In this document: positions 16,905 through 26,524 of the stretch, one piece after another
Layout of the letters: every line of letters starts with the position of its first letter
Position numbering within the stretch: position 1 is the first letter of the stretch
Assembly (NCBI GenBank): GCA_963840805.1
Contig: CAWJAJ010000002.1
Span: 1 to 64,000, forward strand
Direction of reading: 5' to 3'
Origin: CADEEN01 sp963840805
GTDB lineage: Bacteria; Pseudomonadota; Gammaproteobacteria; Burkholderiales; Burkholderiaceae_C
Length of the DNA stretch: 64,000 nucleotides
Notes under the pieces: generated by a model
Seen by the model: only the letters and a program-made list of their open reading frames with translations
Database searches by the model: none
Told to the model about the DNA's origin: nothing
Translations under genes and position numbers: made by a program

Positions 16905-18160
16905 GTGCGCGAGGGCAAGGCGGAGGCGCGCTTGGGGTGCCGCCCCGGCAGCGCCTCGAGCTGCGGCCGCACGCTCACGAGCTCTTCCTCGAGCGTGCGC
17001 GCGATCTCGGGGGCGCCCTCCGTGGAGCCGGAGCGGCCCAGCACCTCGAGCCGCGCGCACAGCTCCGCCATGCGCTGTGCGCCGATGTTGCCGCAGCTGC
17101 CGAGGAAGCTGTGCGCCTCGCGCTCGAGCATGGCCGCGTTGCCCTTGGCCGCCTTGCGGATCGCGGCGAGCCGGGCCGGGGCGATGCGCAGGAAGGTCGC
17201 GACCACCTCGTCCATCAGCGTGCCGTCGTCGTCCACGGACAGCAGGCTCTGCACGATCGCTTCGTCGAGCAGCGTGCCGGAGGTCGCGGGCTCGGCCGCG
17301 GCACGCTCGGCCGGCGCCGAGGCGGCGCCGACCCACTTGCGCAGCACGGCTTCCAGGTTCTCCGGCGTCACCGGCTTGGTGACGTAGTCGTCCATCCCGG
17401 ACTCGAGACACTTCTCGCGGTCGCCCTTCATCGCGCTCGCGGTCATCGCGATGATCGGCAGGCGCCGCCCGCCCCGGGTCTCGCGCTCGCGGATCTTCCG
17501 CGTCGCCTCGTAGCCGTCCATGCCCGGCATCTGGCCGTCCATCAGCACGGCGTCGTAGCGCCGCCGCGCGCAGGCGGCGAGCGCCTCCTTGCCGTTCTCG
17601 GCGAGCTCGACGCGGTAGCCGAGCTTCTCCAGGATCTTGACCGCCACCTTCTGGTTGACCTCGTTGTCCTCGGCCACCAGCACGGCTGCTGCGACCGCCG
17701 GGCGCTGCTCGCGCAGGCTGTGGCGCGTGACGAGGTGCGACGCGCGGCGCGCGCGGGTCTCGTCCAGCACCTCGACCAGACAGTCGTAGAGGTCGGCCTC
17801 GTCGACGGGCTTGGTCAGGTAGGCGGCGATCCCGATCCTCGACGCCTCGGCGCCGTGGCCGCGCTGGCCGAACGAGGTGAGCAGCACCAGCCGGACCGAG
17901 GCGAGCGCCGCGTCCCCCTTGACCGCCCGCGCGAGCGCCAGGCCGTCCATCTCGGGCATCTTCATGTCGAGGATCGCGAGGTCGTAGCCGGTGCCGGAGC
18001 TCGCGGCCTGCTGCAGCAGCGCGAGGCCCTTCGGGCCCGACTCGACGGCCGTGACGCGCAGGCCCCAGTAGCCGAGCTGGTGGCGCAGGATCTGGCGATT
18101 GGTCGCGTTGTCGTCGACCACGAGCACGCGGCGTCCCGCGAGCCGCGCCGACGCGAACGG
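16901..18160 (-). pseudogene. Hybrid sensor kinase fragment: two receiver domains and an HPt domain, 5' end missing
   Basis: From about 18160 down to 16901 the frame encodes a receiver domain (RRVLVVDDNATN, ILDMKMPEMDG, LLTSFG, LTKPV). A second receiver follows (VLVAEDNEVNQKVA, LMDGQMPGMDGYEAT, IIAMTASAMKGD, VTKPVTPENL). Then comes an HPt domain with the phosphorylatable His in EREAHSFLGSCGNIGA. This order is the C-terminal half of BarA/ArcB-like hybrid histidine kinases. The sensor, HisKA and ATPase domains should precede it, but at about 18160 the sequence changes abruptly to a galE fragment in the opposite strand. The open frame runs on to 18553 only because the galE antisense has no stop. 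The gene is therefore cut by the junction. Confidence 0.82.
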
Positions 18161-18175
18161 CTGCAAGTCTTCGGC
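18150..18175. other. Junction between two unrelated sequence blocks
   Basis: Left of about 18160 is a hybrid kinase on the minus strand, lacking its 5' two thirds. Right of it is the 3' third of galE on the plus strand. Neither gene has a natural end here, and no terminal repeat, integrase or transposase is present. A chimeric contig is most likely; a recombination scar is the alternative. Confidence 0.75.
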
Positions 18176-18535
18176 AACGACTACGACACACACGACGGCA
18201 CAGGGGTGCGCGACTACATCCACGTCGTCGACCTCGCCGAAGGTCACGCGGCAGCATTGCGATACCTGTTCGAGCACGGCGGTTCGCTCACGGTCAACCT
18301 GGGTACCGGCCGCGGTTACAGCGTGTTCGAACTGATTCTCGCCTACGAACGTGCGAGCGGCCGCAAGGTCCCCTACCAGATCGTCGACCGGCGCCCTGGG
18401 GATGTGGCGGCCTGTTATGCAGACGCCACGCTCGCGCGCCAGACGCTCGGATGGGAAGCCAAACGCGACCTGGCTGCGATGTGCGCCGACAGTTGGCGTT
18501 GGCAGCACATGAACCCGGCCGGATTTGCCGGCTGA
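18161..18535 (+). pseudogene. galE: UDP-glucose 4-epimerase, C-terminal fragment
   Basis: The frame gives the characteristic GalE end: LQVFGNDYDTHDGTGVRDYI, then HVVDLAEGHAAAL, NLGTGRGYSVFEL, and TLGWEAKRDL. GalE interconverts UDP-glucose and UDP-galactose and supplies sugar donors, which fits the polysaccharide cluster that follows. The N-terminal NAD-binding half and the catalytic Tyr-Lys pair are absent because of the junction near 18160. About 125 residues remain. Confidence 0.85.
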
Positions 18536-18567
18536 GCCCCTCTGCGCCCGCATGAGGTCGGCCGGAC

Positions 18568-19257
18568 TTACTCGGAGGTCGTGTTCGGCCTAAAGAATCG
18601 AAACCCGCGTTCACGCACCCCAGCGGTACGGAATGGAATGAAGATCGGACCCAGCTTCAGGTAGCCTGCGAAGCCGATGCGGTGATTGCCAACAGCCTTG
18701 GCCATCTGACTCGAAGACCGGTTGTCGACAGATATGTACGAAATGCCTTGCGTGCAGCCGCAATCAATGCAGTAGCGATCCCTCTGCGGTATAGCCAATC
18801 GCGCCAGATGGCGACCGCGGTACTCCGGCAGTGTGAAAGCGAAGTAAGCATAGCGGTACTGACTGTCAAAGTTGACGTGGACACCCTCATGGACATGGGT
18901 CGGCGTGAACGCGACCCAACTGAAAGAAACGATCTGACCGTCCACGAGGACGGCCGCACAAACATCGCCCTTGCCAAGCGCGCGTCGCACGAAGCGCTCG
19001 GTAAGTTCGAGTTCCGGACGCTTGGCCGCGGCAAGCAACGCTTGCTCATCACCCCGAAGAAACAGCTGAACAGCGTGATCAGGGACAACGGGGTCCGGCC
19101 CCTTCAGCGCGTCGATGGGCCGGGCGTAGATGCCATAGAGGTGAAGTCCAGCTACGCCGCTCAACCGTTGGATCAAGGCATGGTGCACCGCAGCGCGCAG
19201 GCCCCAACGCTGGAAATAGGTCAACTCGTTCGCTTGCGCGCGAGCCATCGAGGTCAC
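18568..19257 (-). CDS. GNAT-like acyl/acetyltransferase of the decoration operon
   Basis: This 229-aa protein has the GNAT arrangement: a strand VCAAVLVDGQIVSFSWVAF, then the acceptor-side segment YAYFAFTLPEYRGRHLARLAI, where EYRGRHLA is the acetyl-CoA loop (RxxGxA-like). Then SYISVDNRSSSQMAKAVGNHRIGF, the typical last helix-strand part. The substrate is unknown; its place as the last gene of an ACP-containing operon suggests transfer of an acyl group to a sugar amine. The GTG at 19257 overlaps the stop of the prmC-like gene by 4 bases; ATG 19248 is an alternative. It converges with the galE fragment. Confidence 0.7.
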   Translation of the reverse strand: MTSMARAQANELTYFQRWGLRAAVHHALIQRLSGVAGLHLYGIYARPIDALKGPDPVVPDHAVQLFLRGDEQALLAAAKRPELELTERFVRRALGKGDVCAAVLVDGQIVSFSWVAFTPTHVHEGVHVNFDSQYRYAYFAFTLPEYRGRHLARLAIPQRDRYCIDCGCTQGISYISVDNRSSSQMAKAVGNHRIGFAGYLKLGPIFIPFRTAGVRERGFRFFRPNTTSE

Positions 19258-20207
19258 GCGGCCGCCCTGTTCGCCGGTGAAGACCTTGCAATGACTGCCC
19301 GAACTTGCCCGTCCTTGTCCGTCACGCTGCTGATCTCCGAGTAGTCGCCCGTACCCGACACGCGCTGCATCACCGCCGGCCCTTGCCCGAGGCCGACTTC
19401 AAACAATAGCCACCCCCCGTCACGCAGCAAACCGGGGGCCTCACGAATCAGTCGCTGCAGGATTCGAACGCCCAGCGGACCACCATCGAATGCAAGCCGT
19501 GGCTCGAACCCGATGATCTCGCCGGGCATCGTTTCCAGTTTCTTGCTGGAAATATAGGGCGGGTTGCAGACGACGACGTCGACGGCCCGGTGATAGCGAG
19601 GTTCGTCAAAAGGCTGCAGCAGGTCGCCCACACGCAGCTCGACCTGCGTGCCCAGTTGGAGGTGTTCGACATTGCGCCTGGCAAGTTCAACCGCATCTTG
19701 TGATAGATCAGAAGCCAGTACACGTACACGCGGGTCTGCGCTTGCGATGGCAACGGCCAGATTCCCACAGCCGGTGCATGTGTCCACCACCGTGGCCTGG
19801 CCGCGACTGGGCAGCACGCGGTTGCGCAACGTATCGATCACTGCTTGCGCGAGCAATTCGGTCTCCCGCCGAGGAATCAGCGCCTGAGGGCCGGCCAACA
19901 ACTCCAGTCCCATGAAGCGCTGGCGGCCGCAGAGATGGCCCAGAGGTATTCCCGAAATTCGCTGCTCGACCAAGCGCAGGAGAGATGACTGCATGTCGGC
20001 GGTCAATGGCTCGAGCGGCTGCTCGACCGCCGCGTCGGGTGACAGCGGGTTGCCGGCCGCCAAGTGCCACAAACATCGAAGCGTCGAGTCGGCAGTCTCC
20101 TCCGGCTTGTCAGGCAGGGTCCGCAACAGATGTTCTAGCCGGCCGCGCAGCGCGCGAAACAGGTCGACCCCAACGCTCCCGAGACGCTGCGACTCTGATT
20201 CGTTCAT
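19254..20207 (-). CDS. PrmC/HemK-like glutamine-amide N5-methyltransferase
   Basis: This 317-aa protein matches PrmC from end to end. It has the N-terminal helical domain with GIPLGHLCGRQRFMGLEL and IPRRETELL, the SAM motif VVDTCTGCGNLAVAIA (DxxTGxG type), and the catalytic motif VVCNPPYIS. The family end EPRLAFDGGPLGVRILQRL and WLLFEVGLGQG follows. PrmC methylates the Gln side-chain amide of translation release factors. A copy embedded in a polysaccharide operon, next to amidotransferase and NAD-synthase-like genes, suggests a different amide as substrate; this is inference. ATG 20207 gives the family start. It is 40 bases after nadE and overlaps the GNAT gene. Confidence 0.82.
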   Translation of the reverse strand: MNESESQRLGSVGVDLFRALRGRLEHLLRTLPDKPEETADSTLRCLWHLAAGNPLSPDAAVEQPLEPLTADMQSSLLRLVEQRISGIPLGHLCGRQRFMGLELLAGPQALIPRRETELLAQAVIDTLRNRVLPSRGQATVVDTCTGCGNLAVAIASADPRVRVLASDLSQDAVELARRNVEHLQLGTQVELRVGDLLQPFDEPRYHRAVDVVVCNPPYISSKKLETMPGEIIGFEPRLAFDGGPLGVRILQRLIREAPGLLRDGGWLLFEVGLGQGPAVMQRVSGTGDYSEISSVTDKDGQVRAVIARSSPANRAAA

Positions 20208-20247
20208 CGTGTCATTTGCCGGCGGCAGGGCGCACTGCGCGACCCAG

Positions 20248-21228
20248 TCAAGCGTCGATCTCGTCGACCTGCCCCAACAATGCCGGACGCGCATGCAAAT
20301 AACGTGTCGCGCGCCGTTTCGACTCGATGTCGGCATAGATGAATTCGCCGCGCGCCCGATCGACTCCGAGATACGCTGCCAGTTCTGCTGCCGGGATGCC
20401 GTGGTTGTGGGCCCACAGGGCGATGTCCATCTTGTCGTAGGGCAGCGAAAAATAGAACTCGTCCTGCCCTTGCTGGAGGCTGTAGGTATCGGTCGTCGGC
20501 CTTGCCGAGCACACCTCTTCGGGCAAGCCGAGATACCTGGCCAGCGCGTAAACCTGGGTCTTGTAGAGATGGGCAATGGGTTTGATGTCGGCCGCGCCGT
20601 CGCCGTTCTTCACGAAGAACCCTTGGTCGTACTCCAGGCGGTTCGGCGTGCCGATCACCGCATAGTTCAGCCGGTCCGCGTGGAAATACTCCACTGTCTT
20701 GCGGATGCGTTGCTTGTAGTTGGTCGCCGCAACGATCTGCAGGTACTCACGAATCGGCAGGCGCGCCTCATGCACCTGGCCATCAGGCGACTGCACGATC
20801 AGCTTGAAGAAATTGATGCGGCCTTCGGTGCCGCCCGAGATGGCGATCTTGCTTTTCCAGCCGTCTGCGTAGTCGGGAAAGACGCGCCGCATGGCTTCGT
20901 CGCGCCAGCGATAGCAGCCAATTGCCTCGAGCGTCGGAGCGATGTTCTCGACCGAGAACGAGATACCCAACTGCTCGGCGACGCGCTGTCCGAGATCCTT
21001 GCTGCTCGACTTGGAGTCCTTCTCCGGCAGCATCAGACCGTACACCTTCTTGGGACCGAGGGCGCGCACCGCGAGCGCGCCGCACACCGAGCTGTCGACA
21101 CCGCCCGACAAGGCAATGACCACGCCCCGGCGTCGCTGCTCTTGCGCCACGACGGCGACAATACGGCTCGAGATGCGCGCGACTTCCGCTGCACAGTCGA
21201 GATCCAGCACAGATGGACTCAATTTCAT
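20248..21228 (-). CDS. nadE: NAD synthetase (NadE family)
   Basis: This 326-aa protein has the PP-loop ATPase signature ALSGGVDSSV near residue 35-45. The NadE-specific segments are NYAVIGTPNRLEYDQGFFVK, NGDGAADIKPIAHLYKTQVY and ARPTTDTYSLQQGQDE. NadE adenylates and amidates nicotinate adenine dinucleotide using ammonia. It lacks the N-terminal nitrilase glutaminase domain, so it is the ammonia-dependent form or takes ammonia from the nearby AsnB. The start is ATG 21228, which overlaps the acp stop (ATGA); an in-frame ATG at 21255 lies inside acp. In this setting it may amidate an acid other than the NAD precursor, as inferred for the neighbours. Confidence 0.85.
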   Translation of the reverse strand: MKLSPSVLDLDCAAEVARISSRIVAVVAQEQRRRGVVIALSGGVDSSVCGALAVRALGPKKVYGLMLPEKDSKSSSKDLGQRVAEQLGISFSVENIAPTLEAIGCYRWRDEAMRRVFPDYADGWKSKIAISGGTEGRINFFKLIVQSPDGQVHEARLPIREYLQIVAATNYKQRIRKTVEYFHADRLNYAVIGTPNRLEYDQGFFVKNGDGAADIKPIAHLYKTQVYALARYLGLPEEVCSARPTTDTYSLQQGQDEFYFSLPYDKMDIALWAHNHGIPAAELAAYLGVDRARGEFIYADIESKRRATRYLHARPALLGQVDEIDA

Positions 21229-21527
21229 GGAGTCGATGCCGCAGGTGGTCTGCAAAGGGGCTTGGTATGCGGGATCAGCCCTTGAAGCTTCTTTTCGACA
21301 TAGGCCTCGATGCTGTCGAGGCTGTCCAGATTCTCCGGAATCATCTCTTCATCCTCGACTCGGATGCCGAATTTCTCCTCAAGGAAGGTGACGAGTTCCA
21401 GAAAGCCCGTGGAGTCGATGATGTGATGATCCAGGAACGAATCGGCGTCGCCGAACTTCTCGGCGTTGGCTCCCATCAGGAAATTGTCGGCAATGAAAGT
21501 GCGAACCTGACTCTTGACGTTGGTCAT
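21225..21527 (-). CDS. Acyl carrier protein
   Basis: This 100-aa acidic protein has the ACP four-helix pattern. The phosphopantetheine Ser is in HHIIDSTGFLELV (the DSL motif is DST here, so Ser is followed by Thr). Helix 3 and 4 residues follow (EKFGIRVEDEEMIPENLDSLDSI). It should carry an acyl or aminoacyl group as a thioester, loaded by the adjacent AMP ligase. The C-terminus has about 20 extra residues, some of which overlap nadE. Gene order is ligase, ACP, nadE on one strand. Confidence 0.88.
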   Translation of the reverse strand: MTNVKSQVRTFIADNFLMGANAEKFGDADSFLDHHIIDSTGFLELVTFLEEKFGIRVEDEEMIPENLDSLDSIEAYVEKKLQGLIPHTKPLCRPPAASTP

Positions 21528-21575
21528 TGATATGCCATAGCTCGAATGTGGCGCCGGCCAGCGCGTCGATATGGT

Positions 21576-23103
21576 TCACGCCAAGCCTGTCTTCTTGATT
21601 TTGCCAGTGTCGGTCTTCGGTAGCGCATCGACGAACTCGACATGCTTGGGTGCCATGAAGTTCTCGAGTCTACCCATGCAGTGCTTGATCACGTCGCGCT
21701 CGGAGTACCGATACCCTTGCTTGAGTACCACGAAAGCCTTGACCGCCTGGCCGAGCAGCGGGTCAGGCACGCCGACGACCGCAGCCTCGTACACGCCCTC
21801 GAGCGCGTAGAGCGCGTTCTCCACTTCACGCGGGCTGACCTTTTCGCCGCGACTCTTGATGATGTCGTCCTTGCGAGCGACGAAGTACAGGTACCCCTCT
21901 TCGTCCGTTCGGAAGATGTCGCCCGAATGCAGGATCATCTCGCCAGGAATCGGCCCTGGCTTGAGGCGCTTGGCTGTCTCTTCTGGCTTCTCCCAGTATC
22001 CGCGCATAACGTTGCTGCCACGAATCACCAACTCACCGATGTTGCCGTTGGGCAGTCGGCGTCCGGATTCGTCGACCAGCCAGACCTCCTCGTTCGGCAT
22101 GCCACGCCCGACACTGGTGGGCCGGATGTCGAGCTGGTCGGGCGGTAGGTAGGTGACGCGCTTGCACTCGGTGAGGCCGTACATCGAGAACAGTTGCGCT
22201 TGCGGGAAGAGTCCGCGCAGTTGACGGATGTGCTCTTCCGACAACGCAGCAGCCGTATTGGTGATCATGCGCATTGCATGAAGGTCATAATTCGACAGTG
22301 TCCCGATGTTCATCAGCATCGAGAAGATCGTCGGCACACCCGGGAAAACGGACACCTTGTGCTGCACCATCCGCTCGAGCACCTTGACCGGAAACGTGAA
22401 CGATCTCTCGAGCACCAACGTCGCACCGACCTTGACACTCATCAGCAACTGGTACAGGCCATAGTCAAAGGCCAGTGGGAGGACGCAGATGATCACGTCA
22501 TCGTGCCTCAACCCCAGATATGTGCTCACCGAGCGCGCGGCGGACACCATGTTCAGATGGGTCAGCATCACGCCCTTGGGGTCCCCGGTGGAGCCCGACG
22601 TGTAGATGATGCTGGCCAAGATCCTGATCGATGAGACCCGGGCTCTTCGGTGCTGGCGAATTGCCTGTCATCGCCTCGGGGTATCAAACGATCCTGGGGT
22701 CACGCCCTTCGCCATGACCCGCGACGATGCAACTGAGCACGGTGCGGTTGAGCGCCAGGGCGTCTTCATAGACCGATGCCAGGCTCGTGCTGGTGATGAG
22801 TGCGCAAGCCCGTGAATCGTTCAACATGTAGGCCAGTTTGTCGGCCTTGGTCAACGGGTTGATCGGCATGAACACGGCCCCCGCCGCCAATGCGGCGAAC
22901 ACCCCCGCCACCAGTTCGACACCGTTGTCCAGGAACAGCGCCACGCGGTCACCGCGGGCGACGCCGCGGCGCTGCAACTCAACCGCAAGCTGCGCCACCC
23001 TCTGCGCAAGCTGCGCGTAGGTATATGTGTGCTTGTCGCACACCAATGCGACCTTGTCAGGCTGCTGAGAGACCGAAGTCGCCAGGAATTCGTGAAGAAG
23101 CAT
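21576..23103 (-). CDS. AMP-forming acyl/aminoacyl ligase (frameshifts near 22620-22690)
   Basis: The adenylate-forming fold is clear. Early segments are MLLHEFLATSVSQQPDKVAL and GDRVALFLDNGVEL. The P-loop-like YTSGSTGDPKGVML follows, then SMYGLTECKRV, IPGEMILHSGDIFRTDEEGYL, RKDDIIKSRGEKVSPREVEN, and the C-terminal Lys in DTGKIKK. The enzyme activates a carboxylic acid as AMP ester and loads it on CoA or, given its neighbour, on the ACP. About 509 codons. The N-terminal part (22684-23103) is separated from the rest by two or three indels in 22620-22690, where a TGA at 22684 ends the first frame. The start at 23103 overlaps asnB by 47 bases. Confidence 0.85.
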
Positions 23104-25109
23104 CTGCGTCCCTTAGAGCAATCAGCGCACTACTCAGGCGACTGCCGTCACGGCATCTCGCGATGCGATCAGACAAGCGCGCCGTGTCCGGCTGTACATA
23201 TGCGTCATGCAGAAGCATGGTGGACAGAATGCCGACAAAGGCCATGTTGTCCCCGAATCCGATGGCCCGCCCCGTCCGGCACTTCTCGAACAGCTTTCTC
23301 ACGGCTGCCGCGTCGAAGTAACCTGCCTGCTCGATACGCGACTTGCCGAGCAGGTCGTCCACGTAATCGACTGGCTTGCCGTCCTCGAAGAAGCTCTGAC
23401 TGTCCGGCGCCCGGTAGGGCTGCTTGGTGCGGATGCGGATCGACTCGGGCAACAAGCCGGTCATCGCCTTCTTCAAGAGGTACTTCTCTGTCAGGCCCTT
23501 CATCTTGAACTTCGGTGGCAGCCGGTTGGCGAACTCGATCAAGCGGTGGTCCAGGAAAGGAAAGCGCCCTTCGATGGAGCTGGCCATTGCGACACGGTCA
23601 CCCTGCGAGCACAACAGATAGCCCGACATGAGCGTGTGCGCCTCGACGTACTGGTCTTGGCTCATCGGCGCCCATCGCCCGATCTCTTCAGGCAAGGATT
23701 GGCCGATGGCACGGTAGGGATCCCAGTGTTCCAGCCGCTCGCGCACGTCGGCGGAAAAGAACTGCCAGATGCGGCGCGTCGTCGTCCAGCGTGGAATATG
23801 CGCAAAGTAAGGTTGATGCAGGTGATCCAGGCCCTCGGAAAAGAACCGGTGCGTGAAGGCACGGCCTGCCGCAGGCGAGTGTTGCAGGTAAGGGTAAAGC
23901 CGCTCGAGAATGCGCGGGCGACGTCTTGGACTGCGGCTCGCGCGCAAGAAAGCGCCGGATCTTCGCCTCTTTGAACAGGTCATAGCCGCCGAACACCTCG
24001 TCTGCGCCCTCGCCCGTCAAGACGACCTTGTAGCCCGACTCGCGAACGCTTTGCGACAGCAGCATCAATGGCGCCGGAGCGGTGCGCACGATCGGCGACT
24101 CGGTATGCCAGATCGTGCGCGGGAACGCCGCCGCAATGTCGGCGCGGGTGCATCGGATGGACGAGTGTTCCGTGCCGAGATACGAGACGAGTTCGTTCTG
24201 GTACGCGCTCTCGTCAAATTCTGCATCCGCGAACGTGAGCGAAAACGTGCGCAATGGCGTGTCGGTGAAGTTCTTGATCACCGACGTGACGATCGACGAA
24301 TCGAGGCCGCCGCTCAGATACGCGCCCACCGGCACATCGGAGCGCAGCTGCAGGCGCACGGAGTCGATGAGCAGTTCGCGCAGTTCATCGGCGCAGTCCT
24401 GCTCCGAGCGCGTATCCTCGACGCCGAAGTCGGGGAAGCTCCAGTCCCAGTAGCGCTCCACACGCGAGCCGTGATCGTCGGCCACCATGATGTGGCCCGG
24501 TGGCAGCGACACGACACCCTCGAATACGGTGCGCGGCGCGAACGGCGACCAGTACGTGAAGATCTCGCCGAGCGCTTGTGGATCGAGCCGGCGCGGAACG
24601 TCCGAGACGGCAAACAACGCCTTCGCCTCGGATGCGAACAGCAGCCTGCCGCCGGCGCGTGTGTAGAAGAGAGGGCGGATGCCCGTCCGGTCGCGCGCCA
24701 ACACCAGCCGTTGACACTTGACGTCCCACAACGCGATGGCGAACTGCCCGTTCAGGTGCGCGACAAACTGTTCCCCATATTGCTCATAGAGGTGAACGAT
24801 CACCTCGGTGTCGGAGTGCGTGTAGAAGCTGTGGCCGCGCAGTTCGAGGTCACGTCGCAACTCCACATAGTTGAATATTTCACCGTTGAACGTGACCCAG
24901 ACGGTCTTGTCCTCGTTGTGGATCGGCTGCGCACCGCCGGCGATGTCGATGATGCTCAGGCGAGCATGCGCGAGGCCGATCGGTCCGGCTCGATAGAACC
25001 CCACGCCATCGGGCCCGCGGTGATGAAGTTGTCGGATCATGGCCGCCAGCTCATCGTCGCTCGGCGGCGCAGCCGAGCCGAGGCTGAGGATTCCCGAAAT
25101 GCCGCACAT
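23057..25109 (-). CDS. asnB: Asparagine-synthetase-like glutamine amidotransferase, copy 1 (one frameshift)
   Basis: Cys2 after the initiator Met (MCGISG) is the glutaminase nucleophile; HHRGPDG and FNGEIFNYVEL complete the class II amidotransferase domain. The synthetase domain has the PP-loop YLSGGLDSS at about residue 260 and TGEGADEVFGGYDLF near 365. The frame changes near 23925, after about 395 codons, and resumes with YPYLQHSPAAGRAF ... SSIEGRFPFLDHRL ... KKAMTGLLPESI ... RTKQPYRAPDS. In polysaccharide clusters such enzymes amidate uronic acids or other acids. It is the first gene of the minus-strand decoration operon (23103-18568) and lies 83 bases after the nucleotide-sugar dehydrogenase. 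Confidence 0.85.
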
Positions 25110-25192
25110 CGTCAGCTACTCGAAGACATCGACGCCGAGGCCCCACCACGCCGATGCAAGGCACGGACAGCACGGCGGAGCTCGTCGCCACG

Positions 25193-26476
25193 TCAAAGCC
25201 GCCAATTCACAAACCCGAGGTCGGCCAGATCCCCCTTCTCGAATGAAGACTTGACATCGACGAACACCCCACCTGGCGCAAGCCTGCTCGTGAGTTGCTT
25301 CAGTCCCATATCGAGGTACTCGCGGTGAGAGACTGCCGCAACGATAGCTTGTGCCTCCGGCAACTGATCCCACGCGGTCAACTTCACTCCGTACTCATGC
25401 TCGCACTCCTGGGAGCTCGCGATCGGGTCGTGCACGTGCACATTGACGCCATACGTCTGCAACTCGCGGATCACATCGATCACCTTGCTGTTGCGCAGAT
25501 CGGGACAGTTCTCCTTGAATGTCATGCCAAGCACGATCACGCTCGCCCCCTTGACAGGTTTGCCAGTCGCGATCACTTGCTTGATCGTCTGTTCGGCGAC
25601 GTGTTTGCCCATGCTGTCGTTGATGCGGCGCCCCGCCAGGATCACCTGCGGGTGATACCCGAGCATGTCGGCCTTGTAGGTCAGGTAGTACGGATCGACG
25701 CCGATGCAGTGGCCGCCGACCAAGCCGGGTCGGAAGGGGAGGAAGTTCCACTTCGTGCCAGCGGCCTTGAGAACTTCCAAGGTGTCGATGCCGATGCGAT
25801 GAAAGATGAGCGACAGTTCGTTCATCAGCGCAATGTTGAGGTCGCGTTGCGTGTTCTCGATCACTTTGGCGGCTTCGGCGACCTTGATACTACTGGCCGG
25901 ATGCACGCCGGCTGTGATGATCGAGCCGTACACGCGTTTCACCGTTTCAAGCGTTTCGGGCGTGTCCCCTGAGACCACCTTGGTGATCTTCGTCACCGTG
26001 TGCTCCCTGTCGCCCGGGTTGATGCGCTCCGGGCTGTAGCCCACGAAGAAATCCTGCTTCCACTTCATGCCCGACATCTTCTCGAGAATGGGGATGCAGA
26101 CCTCCTCGGTGGCGCCCGGGTACACGGTTGACTCGTAGACAACGATCGCACCGCGCTTCAAGTGCCTGCCAACGCTCTCCGAACTCTTGACCAGAGGCGT
26201 GAAGTCAGGCTGGTGGGCCTCGTCGACCGGTGTCGGGACGGCCACCACGATGAAATCGGCCTGCTCGAGGATCGCTGGATCGGTCGAGCACTCGAGGCGC
26301 GTCGCTGCCTTCAGGTCGGCCGACGAAACCTCGCCCGTGGGATCGACGCCGCGTTTGTAGCTCTCGACCTTTTCCTTGGAAAGATCGAAGCCCAGCGTGC
26401 GGTACTTCTTGCCGAACTCAACGGCCAGTGGCAATCCGACGTACCCCAAGCCGACGACTGCGATGGTTGTTGTCAT
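25193..26476 (-). CDS. UDP-N-acetylhexosamine 6-dehydrogenase, WbpA/TviB-like
   Basis: This 427-aa enzyme oxidises C6 of a UDP-sugar to the uronate with two NAD+. The N-terminal Rossmann motif is IAVVGLGYVGLPLAVEF. The middle has YSPERINPGDREH and KVIENTQRDLNIALMNELS, and the catalytic Cys is in GGHCIGVDPYYLTYKA. This form fits WbpA/TviB-type UDP-GlcNAc dehydrogenases better than UDP-glucose dehydrogenases. The product would be UDP-GlcNAcA. The next gene upstream is an epimerase of the TviC/LspL kind, so the pair could give UDP-GalNAcA or a similar uronate. Clean reading frame. Confidence 0.85.
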   Translation of the reverse strand: MTTTIAVVGLGYVGLPLAVEFGKKYRTLGFDLSKEKVESYKRGVDPTGEVSSADLKAATRLECSTDPAILEQADFIVVAVPTPVDEAHQPDFTPLVKSSESVGRHLKRGAIVVYESTVYPGATEEVCIPILEKMSGMKWKQDFFVGYSPERINPGDREHTVTKITKVVSGDTPETLETVKRVYGSIITAGVHPASSIKVAEAAKVIENTQRDLNIALMNELSLIFHRIGIDTLEVLKAAGTKWNFLPFRPGLVGGHCIGVDPYYLTYKADMLGYHPQVILAGRRINDSMGKHVAEQTIKQVIATGKPVKGASVIVLGMTFKENCPDLRNSKVIDVIRELQTYGVNVHVHDPIASSQECEHEYGVKLTAWDQLPEAQAIVAAVSHREYLDMGLKQLTSRLAPGGVFVDVKSSFEKGDLADLGFVNWRL

Positions 26477-26524
26477 GCTGCTTCCCTTTCAATAGAAATG
26501 CGATTTGACTGGCGGTCCACGAGC

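Noticed and set aside
15276..17387. A 703-aa open frame on the plus strand
   Set aside because: It is antisense to the FAD oxidase, the PlsC-like gene and the kinase fragment, which have full motifs.
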